Source: Loxodes magnus
Taxonomy: Eukaryota > Ciliophora > Karyorelictea > Loxodida > Loxodidae
DNA: 64,000 nucleotides
Assembly: GCA_946699065.1 (NCBI GenBank)
Contig: CAMPDV010001281.1
Coordinates: 53,815-117,814, forward strand
Direction of reading: 5' to 3'
The notes beneath the pieces are model-generated. The model saw only the letters and a list, made by a program, of their open reading frames with translations, did no database searches and had not been told where the DNA came from. Below are positions 1-16,200 of this stretch, piece after piece. The position numbers and the translations under genes are program-made. How positions within the stretch are numbered: the first letter of the stretch is position 1; the number at the start of each line of letters is the position of its first letter.

Positions 1-1200
1 ATCTTACAGAATTTGTGTGACCACTCATGGTCTTACAGGTACCTGTCTTGACGTTCCATAGTCTCACCGTCTCATCATAACTTCCCGATGCGATGAACTC
101 TGAATCACTGGATATAGCCACAGATCTTACATAATTAGTGTGACCACTCATGGTCTTACAGGTACCTGTCTTGACGTTCCATAGTCTCACCGTCTCATCT
201 CTACTTCCCGATACGATGAACTCTGAATCACTGGATATAGCCACAGATAATACATAACTAGTGTGACCACTCATGGTCTTACAGGTACCTGTCTTGACGT
301 CCCATAGTCTCACCGTCTTATCATAACTTCCCGATACGATGAACTCTGAATCACTGGATATAGCCACAGATGATACATAATTAGTGTGACCACTCATTGT
401 CTTACAGGTACCTGTCTTGACGTCCCATAGTCTCACCGTCTTATCATAACTTCCCGATACGATGAACTCTGAATCACTGGATATAGCCACAGATAATACA
501 TAATTAGTGTAACCACTCATGGTCTTACAGGTACCTGTCTTGACGTTCCATAGTCTCACCGTCTCATCTCTACTTCCCGATACGATGAACTCTGAATCAC
601 TGGATATAGCCACAGATAATACAGAATTTGTGTGACCACTCATGGTCTTACAGGTACATGTCTTGACGTTCCATAGTCTCACCGTCTTATCATAACTTCC
701 CGATGCGATGAACTCTGAATCACTGGATATAGCCACAGATAATACATAATTAGTGTGACCACTCATGGTCTTACAGGTACCTGTCTTGACGTCCCATAGT
801 CTCACCGTCTTATCATAACTTCCCGATACGATGAACTCTGAATCACTGGATATAGCCAAAGCAGATACATAACTAGTGTGACCACTCATGGTCTTACAGG
901 TACCTGTCTTGACGTCCCATAGTCTCACCGTCTCATCTCTACTTCCCGATACGATGAACTCTGAATCACTGGATATAGCCACAGATGATACAGAATAAGT
1001 GAGACCACTCATGGTCTTACAGGTACCTGTCTTGACGTTCCATAGTCTCACCGTCTCATCTCTACTTCCCGATACGATGAACTCTGAATCACTGGATATA
1101 GCCACAGATAATACATAATCTGTGTGACCACTCATGGTCTTACAGGTACCTGTCTTGACGTTCCATAGTCTCACCGTCTTATCATAACTTCCCGATACGA
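1..1200 (-). repeat. Higher-order WD40 block, duplicate of 6148-7350
   Basis: About ten consecutive units here match, variant for variant, the units 6,148 bp further on. That is 50 units minus two net indels. Shared diagnostic variants in order include the GCG (Ala) codon variant, the gtgtaacc variant, an acatgtc (TCTC) variant, the aaagcag (SAL) variant and the gtgagacc variant. The match breaks after about 1200. Confidence 0.75.
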
Positions 1201-4200
1201 TGAACTCTGAATCACTGGATATAGCCACAGATCTTACATAATGTCTGTGACCACTCATGGTCTTACAGGTACCTGTCTTGACGTTCCATAGTCTCACCGT
1301 CTCATCTCTACTTCCCGATACGATGAACTCTGAATCACTGGATATAGCCACAGATAATACATAATCTGTGTGACCACTCATGGTCTTACAGGTACCTGTC
1401 TTGACGTTCCATAGTCTCACCGTCTCATCTCTACTTCCCGATACGATGAACTCTGAATCACTGGATATAGCCACAGATCTTACATAATGTCTGTGACCAC
1501 TCATGGTCTTACAGGTACCTGTCTTGACGTCCCATAGTCTCACCGTCTTATCATAACTTCCCGATACGATGAACTCTGAATCACTGGATATAGCCACAAA
1601 TCTTACAGAATTTGTGTGACCACTCATGGTCTTACAGGTACCTGTCTTGACGTTCCATAGTCTCACCGTCTTATCATAACTTCCCGATACGATGAACTCT
1701 GAATCACTGGATATAGCCACAGATAATACACACCTAGTGTGACCACTCATTGTCTTACAGGTACCTGTCTTGACGTCCCATAGTCTCACCGTCTTATCAT
1801 AACTTCCCGATACGATGAACTCTGAATCACTGGATATAGCCACAGATAATACATAATTAGTGTAACCACTCATGGTCTTACAGGTACCTGTCTTGACGTT
1901 CCATAGTCTCACCGTCTCATCTCTACTTCCCGATACGATGAACTCTGAATCACTGGATATAGCCACAGATAATACAGAATTTGTGTGACCACTCATGGTC
2001 TTACAGGTACATGTCTTGACGTTCCATAGTCTCACCGTCTTATCATAACTTCCCGATACGATGAACTCTGAATCACTGGATATAGCCACAGATCTTACAT
2101 AATGTCTGTGACCACTCATGGTCTTACAGGTACCTGTCTTGACGTCCCATAGTCTCACCGTCTTATCATAACTTCCCGATACGATGAACTCTGAATCACT
2201 GGATATAGCCACAGATAATACATAATCTGTGTGACCACTCATGGTCTTACAGGTACCTGTCTTGACGTTCCATAGTCTCACCGTCTCATCTCTACTTCCC
2301 GATACGATGAACTCTGAATCACTGGATATAGCCACAGATGATACATAATCTGTGTGACCACTCATGGTCTTACAGGTACATGTCTTGACGTTCCATAGTC
2401 TCACCGTCTTATCATAACTTCCCGATACGATGAACTCTGAATCACTGGATATAGCCACAGATAATACATAATCTGTGTGACCACTCATGGTCTTACAGGT
2501 ACATGTCTTGACGTTCCATAGTCTCACCGTCTCATCTCTACTTCCCGATACGATGAACTCTGAATCACTGGATATAGCCACAGATGATACAGAATTAGTG
2601 TGACCACTCATGGTCTTACAGGTACATGTCTTGACGTTCCATAGTCTCACCGTCTTATCATAACTTCCCGATACGATGAACTCTGAATCACTGGATATAG
2701 CCACAGATAATACATAATCTGTGTGACCACTCATGGTCTTACAGGTACCTGTCTTGACGTTCCATAGTCTCACCGTCTCATCTCTACTTCCCGATACGAT
2801 GAACTCTGAATCACTGGATATAGCCACAGATGATACATAATTAGTGTGACCACTCATTGTCTTACAGGTACCTGTCTTGACGTCCCATAGTCTCACCGTC
2901 TTATCATAACTTCCCGATACGATGAACTCTGAATCACTGGATATAGCCACAGATCTTACATAATGTCTGTGACCACTCATGGTCTTACAGGTACCTGTCT
3001 TGACGTCCCATAGTCTCACCGTCTTATCATAACTTCCCGATACGATGAACTCTGAATCACTGGATATAGCCACAGATAATACATAATTAGTGTGACCACT
3101 CATGGTCTTACAGGTACCTGTCTTGACGTTCCATAGTCTCACCGTCTCATCATAACTTCCCGATACGATGAACTCTGAATCACTGGATATAGCCACAGAT
3201 AATACATAATCTGTGTGACCACTCATGGTCTTACAGGTACCTGTCTTGACGTTCCATAGTCTCACCGTCTCATCTCTACTTCCCGATACGATGAACTCTG
3301 AATCACTGGATATAGCCACAGATAATACATAACTAGTGTGACCACTCATTGTCTTACAGGTACCTGTCTTGACGTTCCATAGTCTCACCGTCTTATCATA
3401 ACTTCCCGATACGATGAACTCTGAATCACTGGATATAGCCACAGATAATACATAATTAGTGTGACCACTCATGGTCTTACAGGTACCTGTCTTGACGTTC
3501 CATAGTCTCACCGTCTCATCATAACTTCCCGATACGATGAACTCTGAATCACTGGATATAGCCACAGATAATACATAATTAGTGTGACCACTCATGGTCT
3601 TACAGGTACCTGTCTTGACGTTCCATAGTCTCACCGTCTCATCTCTACTTCCCGATACGATGAACTCTGAATCACTGGATATAGCCACAGATGATACATA
3701 ATCTGTGTGACCACTCATGGTCTTACAGGTACATGTCTTGACGTTCCATAGTCTCACCGTCTTATCATAACTTCCCGATACGATGAACTCTGAATCACTG
3801 GATATAGCCACAGATAATACATAATTAGTGTGACCACTCATTGTCTAACAGGTACCTGTCTTGACGTTCCATAGTCTCACCGTCTCATCTCTACTTCCCG
3901 ATACGATGAACTCTGAATCACTGGATATAGCCACAGATAATACATAATTAGTGTGACCACTCATGGTCTTACAGGTACCTGTCTTGACGTCCCATAGTCT
4001 CACCGTCTTATCATAACTTCCCGATACGATGAACTCTGAATCACTGGATATAGCCACAGATCTTACATAATGTCTGTGACCACTCATGGTCTTACAGGTA
4101 CCTGTCTTGACGTTCCATAGTCTCACCGTCTCATCATAACTTCCCGATGCGATGAACTCTGAATCACTGGATATAGCCACAGATCTTACATAATTAGTGT

Positions 4201-7200
4201 GACCACTCATGGTCTTACAGGTACCTGTCTTGACGTTCCATAGTCTCACCGTCTTATCATAACTTCCCGATACGATGAACTCTGAATCACTGGTATAGCC
4301 ACAAATCTTACAGAATTTGTGTGACCACTCATGGTCTTACAGGTACCTGTCTTGACGTTCCATAGTCTCACCGTCTTATCATAACTTCCCGATACGATGA
4401 ACTCTGAATCACTGGATATAGCCACAGATAATACACACCTAGTGTGACCACTCATTGTCTTACAGGTACCTGTCTTGACGTCCCATAGTCTCACCGTCTT
4501 ATCATAACTTCCCGATACGATGAACTCTGAATCACTGGATATAGCCACAGATCTTACATAATGTCTGTGACCACTCATGGTCTTACAGGTACCTGTCTTG
4601 ACGTCCCATAGTCTCACCGTCTCATCTCTACTTCCCGATACGATGAACTCTGAATCACTGGATATAGCCACAGATAATACATAATTAGTGTAACCACTCA
4701 TGGTCTTACAGGTACCTGTCTTGACGTTCCATAGTCTCACCGTCTCATCTCTACTTCCCGATACGATGAACTCTGAATCACTGGATATAGCCACAGATAA
4801 TACATAATCTGTGTGACCACTCATGGTCTTACAGGTACATGTCTTGACGTTCCATAGTCTCACCGTCTTATCATAACTTCCCGATACGATGAACTCTGAA
4901 TCACTGGATATAGCCACAGATGATACAGAATAAGTGTGACCACTCATGGTCTTACAGGTACCTGTCTTGACGTCCCATAGTCTCACCGTCTTATCTCTAC
5001 TTCCCGATACGATGAACTCTGAATCACTGGATATAGCCACAGATCTTACATAATGTCTGTGACCACTCATGGTCTTACAGGTACCTGTCTTGACGTTCCA
5101 TAGTCTCACCGTCTCATCTCTACTTCCCGATACGATGAACTCTGAATCACTGGATATAGCCACAGATCTTACATAATTAGTGTGACCACTCATGGTCTTA
5201 CAGGTACCTGTCTTGACGTTCCATAGTCTCACCGTCTTATCATAACTTCCCGATACGATGAACTCTGAATCACTGGTATAGCCACAAATCTTACAGAATT
5301 TGTGTGACCACTCATGGTCTTACAGGTACCTGTCTTGACGTTCCATAGTCTCACCGTCTTATCATAACTTCCCGATACGATGAACTCTGAATCACTGGAT
5401 ATAGCCACAGATAATACATAATTAGTGTGACCACTCATGGTCTTACAGGTACCTGTCTTGACGCTCCATAGTCTCACCGTCTCATCTCTACTTCCCGATA
5501 CGATGAACTCTGAATCACTGGTATAGCCACAAATCTTACAGAATAAGTGAGACCACTCATGGTCTTACAGGTACCTGTCTTGACGTTCCATAGTCTCACC
5601 GTCTTATCATAACTTCCCGATACGATGAACTCTGAATCACTGGATATAGCCACAGATAATACATAATTAGTGTGACCACTCATGGTCTTACAGGTACCTG
5701 TCTTGACGCTCCATAGTCTCACCGTCTCATCTCTACTTCCCGATACGATGAACTCTGAATCACTGGATATAGCCACAGATGATACAGAATAAGTGTGACC
5801 ACTCATGGTCTTACAGGTACCTGTCTTGACGTTCCATAGTCTCACCGTATTATCTCTACTTCCCGATACGATGAACTCTGAATCACTGGATATAGCCACA
5901 GATGATACATAATCTGTGTGACCACTCATGGTCTTACAGGTACATGTCTTGACGTTCCATAGTCTCACCGTCTCATCTCTACTTCCCGATACGATGAACT
6001 CTGAATCACTGGATATAGCCACAGATCTTACATAATGTCTGTGACCACTCATGGTCTTACAGGTACCTGTCTTGACGTTCCATAGTCTCACCGTCTCATC
6101 TCTACTTCCCGATACGATGAACTCTGAATCACTGGATATAGCCACAAATCTTACAGAATTTGTGTGACCACTCATGGTCTTACAGGTACCTGTCTTGACG
6201 TTCCATAGTCTCACCGTCTCATCATAACTTCCCGATGCGATGAACTCTGAATCACTGGATATAGCCACAGATCTTACATAATTAGTGTGACCACTCATGG
6301 TCTTACAGGTACCTGTCTTGACGTTCCATAGTCTCACCGTCTCATCTCTACTTCCCGATACGATGAACTCTGAATCACTGGATATAGCCACAGATAATAC
6401 ATAACTAGTGTGACCACTCATGGTCTTACAGGTACCTGTCTTGACGTCCCCATAGTCTCACCGTCTTATCATAACTTCCCGATACGATGAACTCTGAATC
6501 ACTGGATATAGCCACAGATGATACATAATTAGTGTGACCACTCATTGTCTTACAGGTACCTGTCTTGACGTCCCATAGTCTCACCGTCTTATCATAACTT
6601 CCCGATACGATGAACTCTGAATCACTGGATATAGCCACAGATAATACATAATTAGTGTAACCACTCATGGTCTTACAGGTACCTGTCTTGACGTTCCATA
6701 GTCTCACCGTCTCATCTCTACTTCCCGATACGATGAACTCTGAATCACTGGATATAGCCACAGATAATACAGAATTTGTGTGACCACTCATGGTCTTACA
6801 GGTACATGTCTTGACGTTCCATAGTCTCACCGTCTTATCATAACTTCCCGATGCGATGAACTCTGAATCACTGGATATAGCCACAGATAATACATAATTA
6901 GTGTGACCACTCATGGTCTTACAGGTACCTGTCTTGACGTCCCATAGTCTCACCGTCTTATCATAACTTCCCGATACGATGAACTCTGAATCACTGGATA
7001 TAGCCAAAGCAGATACATAACTAGTGTGACCACTCATGGTCTTACAGGTACCTGTCTTGACGTCCCATAGTCTCACCGTCTCATCTCTACTTCCCGATAC
7101 GATGAACTCTGAATCACTGGATATAGCCACAGATGATACAGAATAAGTGAGACCACTCATGGTCTTACAGGTACCTGTCTTGACGTTCCATAGTCTCACC

Positions 7201-10200
7201 GTCTCATCTCTACTTCCCGATACGATGAACTCTGAATCACTGGATATAGCCACAGATAATACATAATCTGTGTGACCACTCATGGTCTTACAGGTACCTG
7301 TCTTGACGTTCCATAGTCTCACCGTCTTATCATAACTTCCCGATACGATGAACTCTGAATCACTGGATATAGCCAAAGCAGATACATAACTAGTGTGACC
7401 ACTCATTGTCTTACAGGTACCTGTCTTGACGTCCCATAGTCTCACCGTCTTATCATAACTTCCCGATACGATGAACTCTGAATCACTGGATATAGCCACA
7501 GATGATACAGAATAAGTGTGACCACTCATGGTCTTACAGGTACCTGTCTTGACGTTCCATAGTCTCACCGTCTTATCATAACTTCCCGATACGATGAACT
7601 CTGAATCACTGGATATAGCCACAGATAATACATAATTAGTGTGACCACTCATGGTCTTACAGGTACCTGTCTTGACGCTCCATAGTCTCACCGTCTAATC
7701 TCTACTTCCCGATACGATGAACTCTGAATCACTGGATATAGCCACAGATGATACAGAATCTGTGTGACCACTCATGGTCTTACAGGTACCTGTCTTGACG
7801 TCCCATAGTCTCACCGTCTTATCATAACTTCCCGATACGATGAACTCTGAATCACTGGATATAGCCACAGATAATACATAATCTGTGTGACCACTCATGG
7901 TCTTACAGGTACCTGTCTTGACGTTCCATAGTCTCACCGTTTTATCATCACTTCCCGATACGATGAACTCTGAATCACTGGATATAGCCACAGATCTTAC
8001 AGAATAAGTGTGACCACTCATGGTCTTACAGGTACCTGTCTTGACGTTCCATAGTCTCACCGTCTTATCATAACTTCCCGATACGATGAACTCTGAATCA
8101 CTGGATATAGCCACAGATAATACATAATTAGTGTGACCACTCATGGTCTTACAGGTACCTGTCTTGACGTTCCATAGTCTCACCGTCTCATCTCTACTTC
8201 CCGATACGATGAACTCTGAATCACTGGATATAGCCACAGATGATACATAATTAGTGTGACCACTCATGGTCTTACAGGTACCTGTCTTGACGTTCCATAG
8301 TCTCACCGTCTCATCTCTACTTCCCGATACGATGAACTCTGAATCACTGGATATAGCCACAGATAATACATAATCTGTGTGACCACTCATGGTCTTACAG
8401 GTACCTGTCTTGACGTCCCATAGTCTCACCGTCTTATCATAACTTCCCGATACGATGAACTCTGAATCACTGGATATAGCCACTGATAATACATAATTAG
8501 TGTAACCACTCATGGTCTTACAGGTACCTGTCTTGACGTTCCATAGTCTCACCGTCTTATCATAACTTCCCGATACGATGAACTTTGAATCACTGGATAT
8601 AGCCACAGATGATACATAATTAGTGTGACCACTCATGGTCTTACAGGTACCTGTCTTGACGTCCCATAGTCTCACCGTCTTATCATAACTTCCCGATACG
8701 ATGAACTCTGAATCACTGGATATAGCCACAGATCTTACATAATTAGTGTGACCACTCATGGTCTTACAGGTACCTGTCTTGACGTTCCATAGTCTCACCG
8801 TCTTATCATAACTTCCCGATACGATGAACTCTGAATCACTGGTATAGCCACAAATCTTACAGAATTTGTGTGACCACTCATGGTCTTACAGGTACCTGTC
8901 TTGACGTTCCATAGTCTCACCGTCTTATCATAACTTCCCGATACGATGAACTCTGAATCACTGGTATAGCCACAAATCTTACAGAATTTGTGTGACCACT
9001 CATGGTCTTACAGGTACCTGTCTTGACGTTCCATAGTCTCACCGTCTTATCATAACTTCCCGATACGATGAACTCTGAATCACTGGATATAGCCACAGAT
9101 AATACATAATTAGTGTAACCACTCATGGTCTTACAGGTACCTGTCTTGACGTCCAATAGTCTCACCGTCTCATCTCTACTTCCCGATACGATGAACTCTG
9201 AATCACTGGATATAGCCACAGATAATACATAATTAGTGTAACCACTCATGGTCTTACAGGTACCTGTCTTGACGTTCCATAGTCTCACCGTCTCATCTCT
9301 ACTTCCCGATACGATGAACTCTGAATCACTGGATATAGCCACAGATAATACATAATCTGTGTGACCACTCATGGTCTTACAGGTACCTGTCTTGACGTTC
9401 CATAGTCTCACCGTCTTATCATAACTTCCCGATACGATGAACTCTGAATCACTGGATATAGCCACAGATCTTACATAATGTCTGTGACCACTCATGGTCT
9501 TACAGGTACCTGTCTTGACGTTCCATAGTCTCACCGTCTCATCTCTACTTCCCGATACGATGAACTCTGAATCACTGGATATAGCCACAAATCTTACAGA
9601 ATTTGTGTGACCACTCATGGTCTTACAGGTACCTGTCTTGACGTTCCATAGTCTCACCGTCTCATCATAACTTCCCGATGCGATGAACTCTGAATCACTG
9701 GATATAGCCACAGATGATACATAATTAGTGTGACCACTCATTGTCTTACAGGTACCTGTCTTGACGTCCCATAGTCTCACCGTCTTATCATAACTTCCCG
9801 ATACGATGAACTCTGAATCACTGGATATAGCCACAGATCTTACATAATGTCTGTGACCACTCATGGTCTTACAGGTACCTGTCTTGACGTCCCATAGTCT
9901 CACCGTCTTATCATAACTTCCCGATACGATGAACTCTGAATCACTGGATATAGCCACAGATAATACATAATTAGTGTGACCACTCATGGTCTTACAGGTA
10001 CCTGTCTTGACGTTCCATAGTCTCACCGTCTCATCATAACTTCCCGATACGATGAACTCTGAATCACTGGATATAGCCACAGATAATACATAATTAGTGT
10101 GACCACTCATGGTCTTACAGGTACCTGTCTTGACGTTCCATAGTCTCACCGTCTTATCATAACTTCCCGATACGATGAACTCTGAATCACTGGTATAGCC

Positions 10201-13200
10201 ACAAATCTTACAGAATTTGTGTGACCACTCATGGTCTTACAGGTACCTGTCTTGACGTTCCATAGTCTCACCGTCTTATCATAACTTCCCGATACGATGA
10301 ACTCTGAATCACTGGATATAGCCACAGATAATACACACCTAGTGTGACCACTCATTGTCTTACAGGTACCTGTCTTGACGTCCCATAGTCTCACCGTCTT
10401 ATCATAACTTCCCGATACGATGAACTCTGAATCACTGGATATAGCCACAGATAATACATAATTAGTGTGACCACTCATGGTCTTACAGGTACATGTCTTG
10501 ACGTTCCATAGTCTCACCGTCTCATCTCTACTTCCCGATACGATGAACTCTGAATCACTGGATATAGCCACAGATGATACATAATTAGTGTGACCACTCA
10601 TGGTCTTACAGGTACATGTCTTGACGTTCCATAGTCTCACCGTCTTATCATAACTTCCCGATACGATGAACTCTGAATCACTGGATATAGCCACAGATAA
10701 TACATAATTAGTGTGACCACTCATAGTCTTACAGGTACCTGTCTTGACGTCCCATAGTCTCACCGTTTTATCATCACTTCTCGATACGATGAACTCTGAA
10801 TCACTGGATATAGCCACAGATCTTACAGAATTTGTGTGACCACTCATGGTCTTACAGGTACCTGTCTTGACGTCCAATAGTCTCACCGTCTTATCATAAC
10901 TTCCCGATACGATGAACTCTGAATCACTGGATATAGCCACAGATGATACATAATTAGTGTGACCACTCATGGTCTTACAGGTACCTGTCTTGACGTCCCA
11001 TAGTCTCACCGTCTTATCATAACTTCCCGATACGATGAACTCTGAATCACTGGATATAGCCACAGATAATACATAATTAGTGTGACCACTCATTGTCTAA
11101 CAGGTACCTGTCTTGACGTTCCATAGTCTCACCGTCTCATCTCTACTTCCCGATACGATGAACTCTGAATCACTGGATATAGCCACAGATGATACATAAT
11201 TAGTGTGACCACTCATGGTCTTACAGGTACCTGTCTTGACGTTCCATAGTCTCACCGTCTCATCTCTACTTCCCGATACGATGAACTCTGAATCACTGGA
11301 TATAGCCACAGATGATACATAATGTCTGTGACCACTCATGGTCTTACAGGTACCTGTCTTGACGTCCCATAGTCTCACCGTTTTATCATCACTTCTCGAT
11401 ACGATGAACTCTGAATCACTGGATATAGCCACAGATCTTACAGAATTTGTGTGACCACTCATGGTCTTACAGGTACCTGTCTTGACGTCCCATAGTCTCA
11501 CCGTCTTATCATAACTTCCCGATACGATGAACTCTGAATCACTGGATATAGCCACAGATGATACATAATTAGTGTGACCACTCATGGTCTTACAGGTACC
11601 TGTCTTGACGTCCCATAGTCTCACCGTCTTATCATAACTTCCCGATACGATGAACTCTGAATCACTGGATATAGCCACAGATAATACATAATTAGTGTGA
11701 CCACTCATTGTCTAACAGGTACCTGTCTTGACGTTCCATAGTCTCACCGTCTCATCTCTACTTCCCGATACGATGAACTCTGAATCACTGGATATAGCCA
11801 CAGATGATACATAATTAGTGTGACCACTCATGGTCTTACAGGTACCTGTCTTGACGTCCCATAGTCTCACCGTCTTATCATAACTTCCCGATACGATGAA
11901 CTCTGAATCACTGGATATAGCCACAGATCTTACATAATGTCTGTGACCACTCATGGTCTTACAGGTACCTGTCTTGACGTCCCATAGTCTCACCGTCTTA
12001 TCATAACTTCCCGATACGATGAACTCTGAATCACTGGATATAGCCACAGATAATACATAATCTGTGTGACCACTCATGGTCTTACAGGTACCTGTCTTGA
12101 CGTTCCATAGTCTCACCGTCTCATCTCTACTTCCCGATACGATGAACTCTGAATCACTGGATATAGCCACAGATAATACATAATCTGTGTGACCACTCAT
12201 GGTCTTACAGGTACCTGTCTTGACGTTCCATAGTCTCACCGTCTCATCTCTACTTCCCGATACGATGAACTCTGAATCACTGGATATAGCCACAGATAAT
12301 ACATAACTAGTGTGACCACTCATTGTCTTACAGGTACCTGTCTTGACGTTCCATAGTCTCACCGTCTTATCATAACTTCCCGATACGATGAACTCTGAAT
12401 CACTGGATATAGCCACAGATCTTACATAATTAGTGTGACCACTCATGGTCTTACAGGTACCTGTCTTGACGTTCCATAGTCTCACCGTCTTATCATAACT
12501 TCCCGATACGATGAACTCTGAATCACTGGTATAGCCACAAATCTTACAGAATTTGTGTGACCACTCATGGTCTTACAGGTACCTGTCTTGACGTTCCATA
12601 GTCTCACCGTCTTATCATAACTTCCCGATACGATGAACTCTGAATCACTGGATATAGCCACAGATAATACACACCTAGTGTGACCACTCATGGTCTTACA
12701 GGTACCTGTCTTGACGTTCCATAGTCTCACCGTCTCATCTCTACTTCCCGATACGATGAACTCTGAATCACTGGATATAGCCACAGATAATACATAATCT
12801 GTGTGACCACTCATGGTCTTACAGGTACCTGTCTTGACGTTCCATAGTCTCACCGTCTCATCTCTACTTCCCGATACGATGAACTCTGAATCACTGGATA
12901 TAGCCACAGATAATACATAACTAGTGTGACCACTCATTGTCTTACAGGTACCTGTCTTGACGTTCCATAGTCTCACCGTCTTATCATAACTTCCCGATAC
13001 GATGAACTCTGAATCACTGGATATAGCCACAGATAATACATAATTAGTGTGACCACTCATGGTCTTACAGGTACCTGTCTTGACGTTCCATAGTCTCACC
13101 GTCTCATCATAACTTCCCGATACGATGAACTCTGAATCACTGGATATAGCCACAGATAATACATAATTAGTGTGACCACTCATGGTCTTACAGGTACCTG

Positions 13201-16200
13201 TCTTGACGTTCCATAGTCTCACCGTCTTATCATAACTTCCCGATACGATGAACTCTGAATCACTGGTATAGCCACAAATCTTACAGAATTTGTGTGACCA
13301 CTCATGGTCTTACAGGTACCTGTCTTGACGTTCCATAGTCTCACCGTCTTATCATAACTTCCCGATACGATGAACTCTGAATCACTGGATATAGCCACAG
13401 ATAATACACACCTAGTGTGACCACTCATTGTCTTACAGGTACCTGTCTTGACGTCCCATAGTCTCACCGTCTTATCATAACTTCCCGATACGATGAACTC
13501 TGAATCACTGGATATAGCCACAGATAATACATAATTAGTGTGACCACTCATGGTCTTACAGGTACATGTCTTGACGTTCCATAGTCTCACCGTCTTATCA
13601 TAACTTCCCGATACGATGAACTCTGAATCACTGGATATAGCCACAGATGATACATAATTAGTGTGACCACTCATGGTCTTACAGGTACATGTCTTGACGT
13701 TCCATAGTCTCACCGTCTTATCATAACTTCCCGATACGATGAACTCTGAATCACTGGATATAGCCACAGATAATACATAATTAGTGTGACCACTCATAGT
13801 CTTACAGGTACCTGTCTTGACGTCCCATAGTCTCACCGTTTTATCATCACTTCTCGATACGATGAACTCTGAATATCTGGATATAGCCACAGATCTTACA
13901 GAATTTGTGTGACCACTCATGGTCTTACAGGTACCTGTCTTGACGTTCCATAGTCTCACCGTCTTATCATCACTTCTCGATACGATGAACTCTGAATCAC
14001 TGGATATAGCCACAGATAATACAGAATTTGTGTGACCACTCATTGTCTAACAGGTACCTGTCTTGACGTTCCATAGTCTCACCGTCTCATCTCTACTTCC
14101 CGATACGATGAACTCTGAATCACTGGATATAGCCACAGATAATACATAATTAGTGTGACCACTCATGGTCTTACAGGTACCTGTCTTGACGTCCCATAGT
14201 CTCACCGTCTTATCATAACTTCCCGATACGATGAACTCTGAATCACTGGATATAGCCACAGATAATACATAATTAGTGTGACCACTCATTGTCTTACAGG
14301 TACCTGTCTTGACGTCCCATAGTCTCACCGTCTTATCATAACTTCCCGATACGATGAACTCTGAATCACTGGATATAGCCACAGATAATACATAATTAGT
14401 GTGACCACTCATGGTCTTACAGGTACCTGTCTTGACGTTCCATAGTCTCACCGTCTTATCATAACTTCCCGATACGATGAACTCTGAATCACTGGATATA
14501 GCCACAGATAATACATAATTAGTGTGACCACTCATGGTCTTACAGGTACCTGTCTTGACGTTCCATAGTCTCACCGTCTCATCTCTACTTCCCGATACGA
14601 TGAACTCTGAATCACTGGATATAGCCACAGATAATACATAACTAGTGTGACCACTCATTGTCTTACAGGTACCTGTCTTGACGTTCCATAGTCTCACCGT
14701 CTTATCATAACTTCCCGATACGATGAACTCTGAATCACTGGATATAGCCAAAGCAGATACATAATCTGTGTGACCACTCATGGTCTTACAGGTACCTGTC
14801 TTGACGTCCCATAGTCTCACCGTCTTATCATAACTTCCCGATACGATGAACTCTGAATCACTGGATATAGCCACAGATAATACATAATTAGTGTGACCAC
14901 TCATTGTCTTACAGGTACCTGTCTTGACGTTCCATAGTCTCACCGTCTCATCATAACTTCCCGATACGATGAACTCTGAATCACTGGATATAGCCACAGA
15001 TAATACATAATTAGTGTGACCACTCATGGTCTTACAGGTACCTGTCTTGACGTCCCATAGTCTCACCGTCTTATCATAACTTCCCGATACGATGAACTCT
15101 GAATCACTGGATATAGCCACAGATAATACATAATTAGTGTGACCACTCATGGTCTTACAGGTACCTGTCTTGACGTCCCATAGTCTCACCGTCTTATCAT
15201 AACTTCCCGATACGATGAACTCTGAATCACTGGATATAGCCACAGATGATACATAATTAGTGTGACCACTCATGGTCTTACAGGTACCTGTCTTGACGTC
15301 CCATAGTCTCACCGTCTTATCATAACTTCCCGATACGATGAACTCTGAATCACTGGATATAGCCAAAGCAGATACATAACTAGTGTGACCACTCATAGTC
15401 TTACAGGTACCTGTCTTGACGTCCCATAGTCTCACCGTCTTATCATAACTTCCCGATACGATGAACTCTGAATCACTGGATATAGCCACAGATCTTACAT
15501 AATGTCTGTGACCACTCATGGTCTTACAGGTACCTGTCTTGACGTTCCATAGTCTCACCGTCTCATCTCTACTTCCCGATACGATGAACTCTGAATCACT
15601 GGATATAGCCACAGATGATACATAATTAGTGTGACCACTCATGGTCTTACAGGTACCTGTCTTGACGCTCCATAGTCTCACCGTTTTATCATAACTTCCC
15701 GATACGATGAACTCTGAATCACTGGATATAGCCACAGATAATACATAATTAGTGTGACCACTCATGGTCTTACAGGTACCTGTCTTGACGTCCCATAGTC
15801 TCACCGTCTTATCATAACTTCCCGATACGATGAACTCTGAATCACTGGATATAGCCACAGATCTTACATAATTAGTGTGACCACTCATGGTCTTACAGGT
15901 ACCTGTCTTGACGTCCCATAGTCTCACCGTCTCATCATAACTTCCCGATACGATGAACTCTGAATCACTGGATATAGCCAAAGCAGATACATAACTAGTG
16001 TGACCACTCATTGTCTTACAGGTACCTGTCTTGACGTCCCATAGTCTCACCGTCTTATCATAACTTCCCGATACGATGAACTCTGAATCACTGGATATAG
16101 CCACAGATCTTACATAATGTCTGTGACCACTCATGGTCTTACAGGTACCTGTCTTGACGTTCCATAGTCTCACCGTCTTATCATAACTTCCCGATACGAT

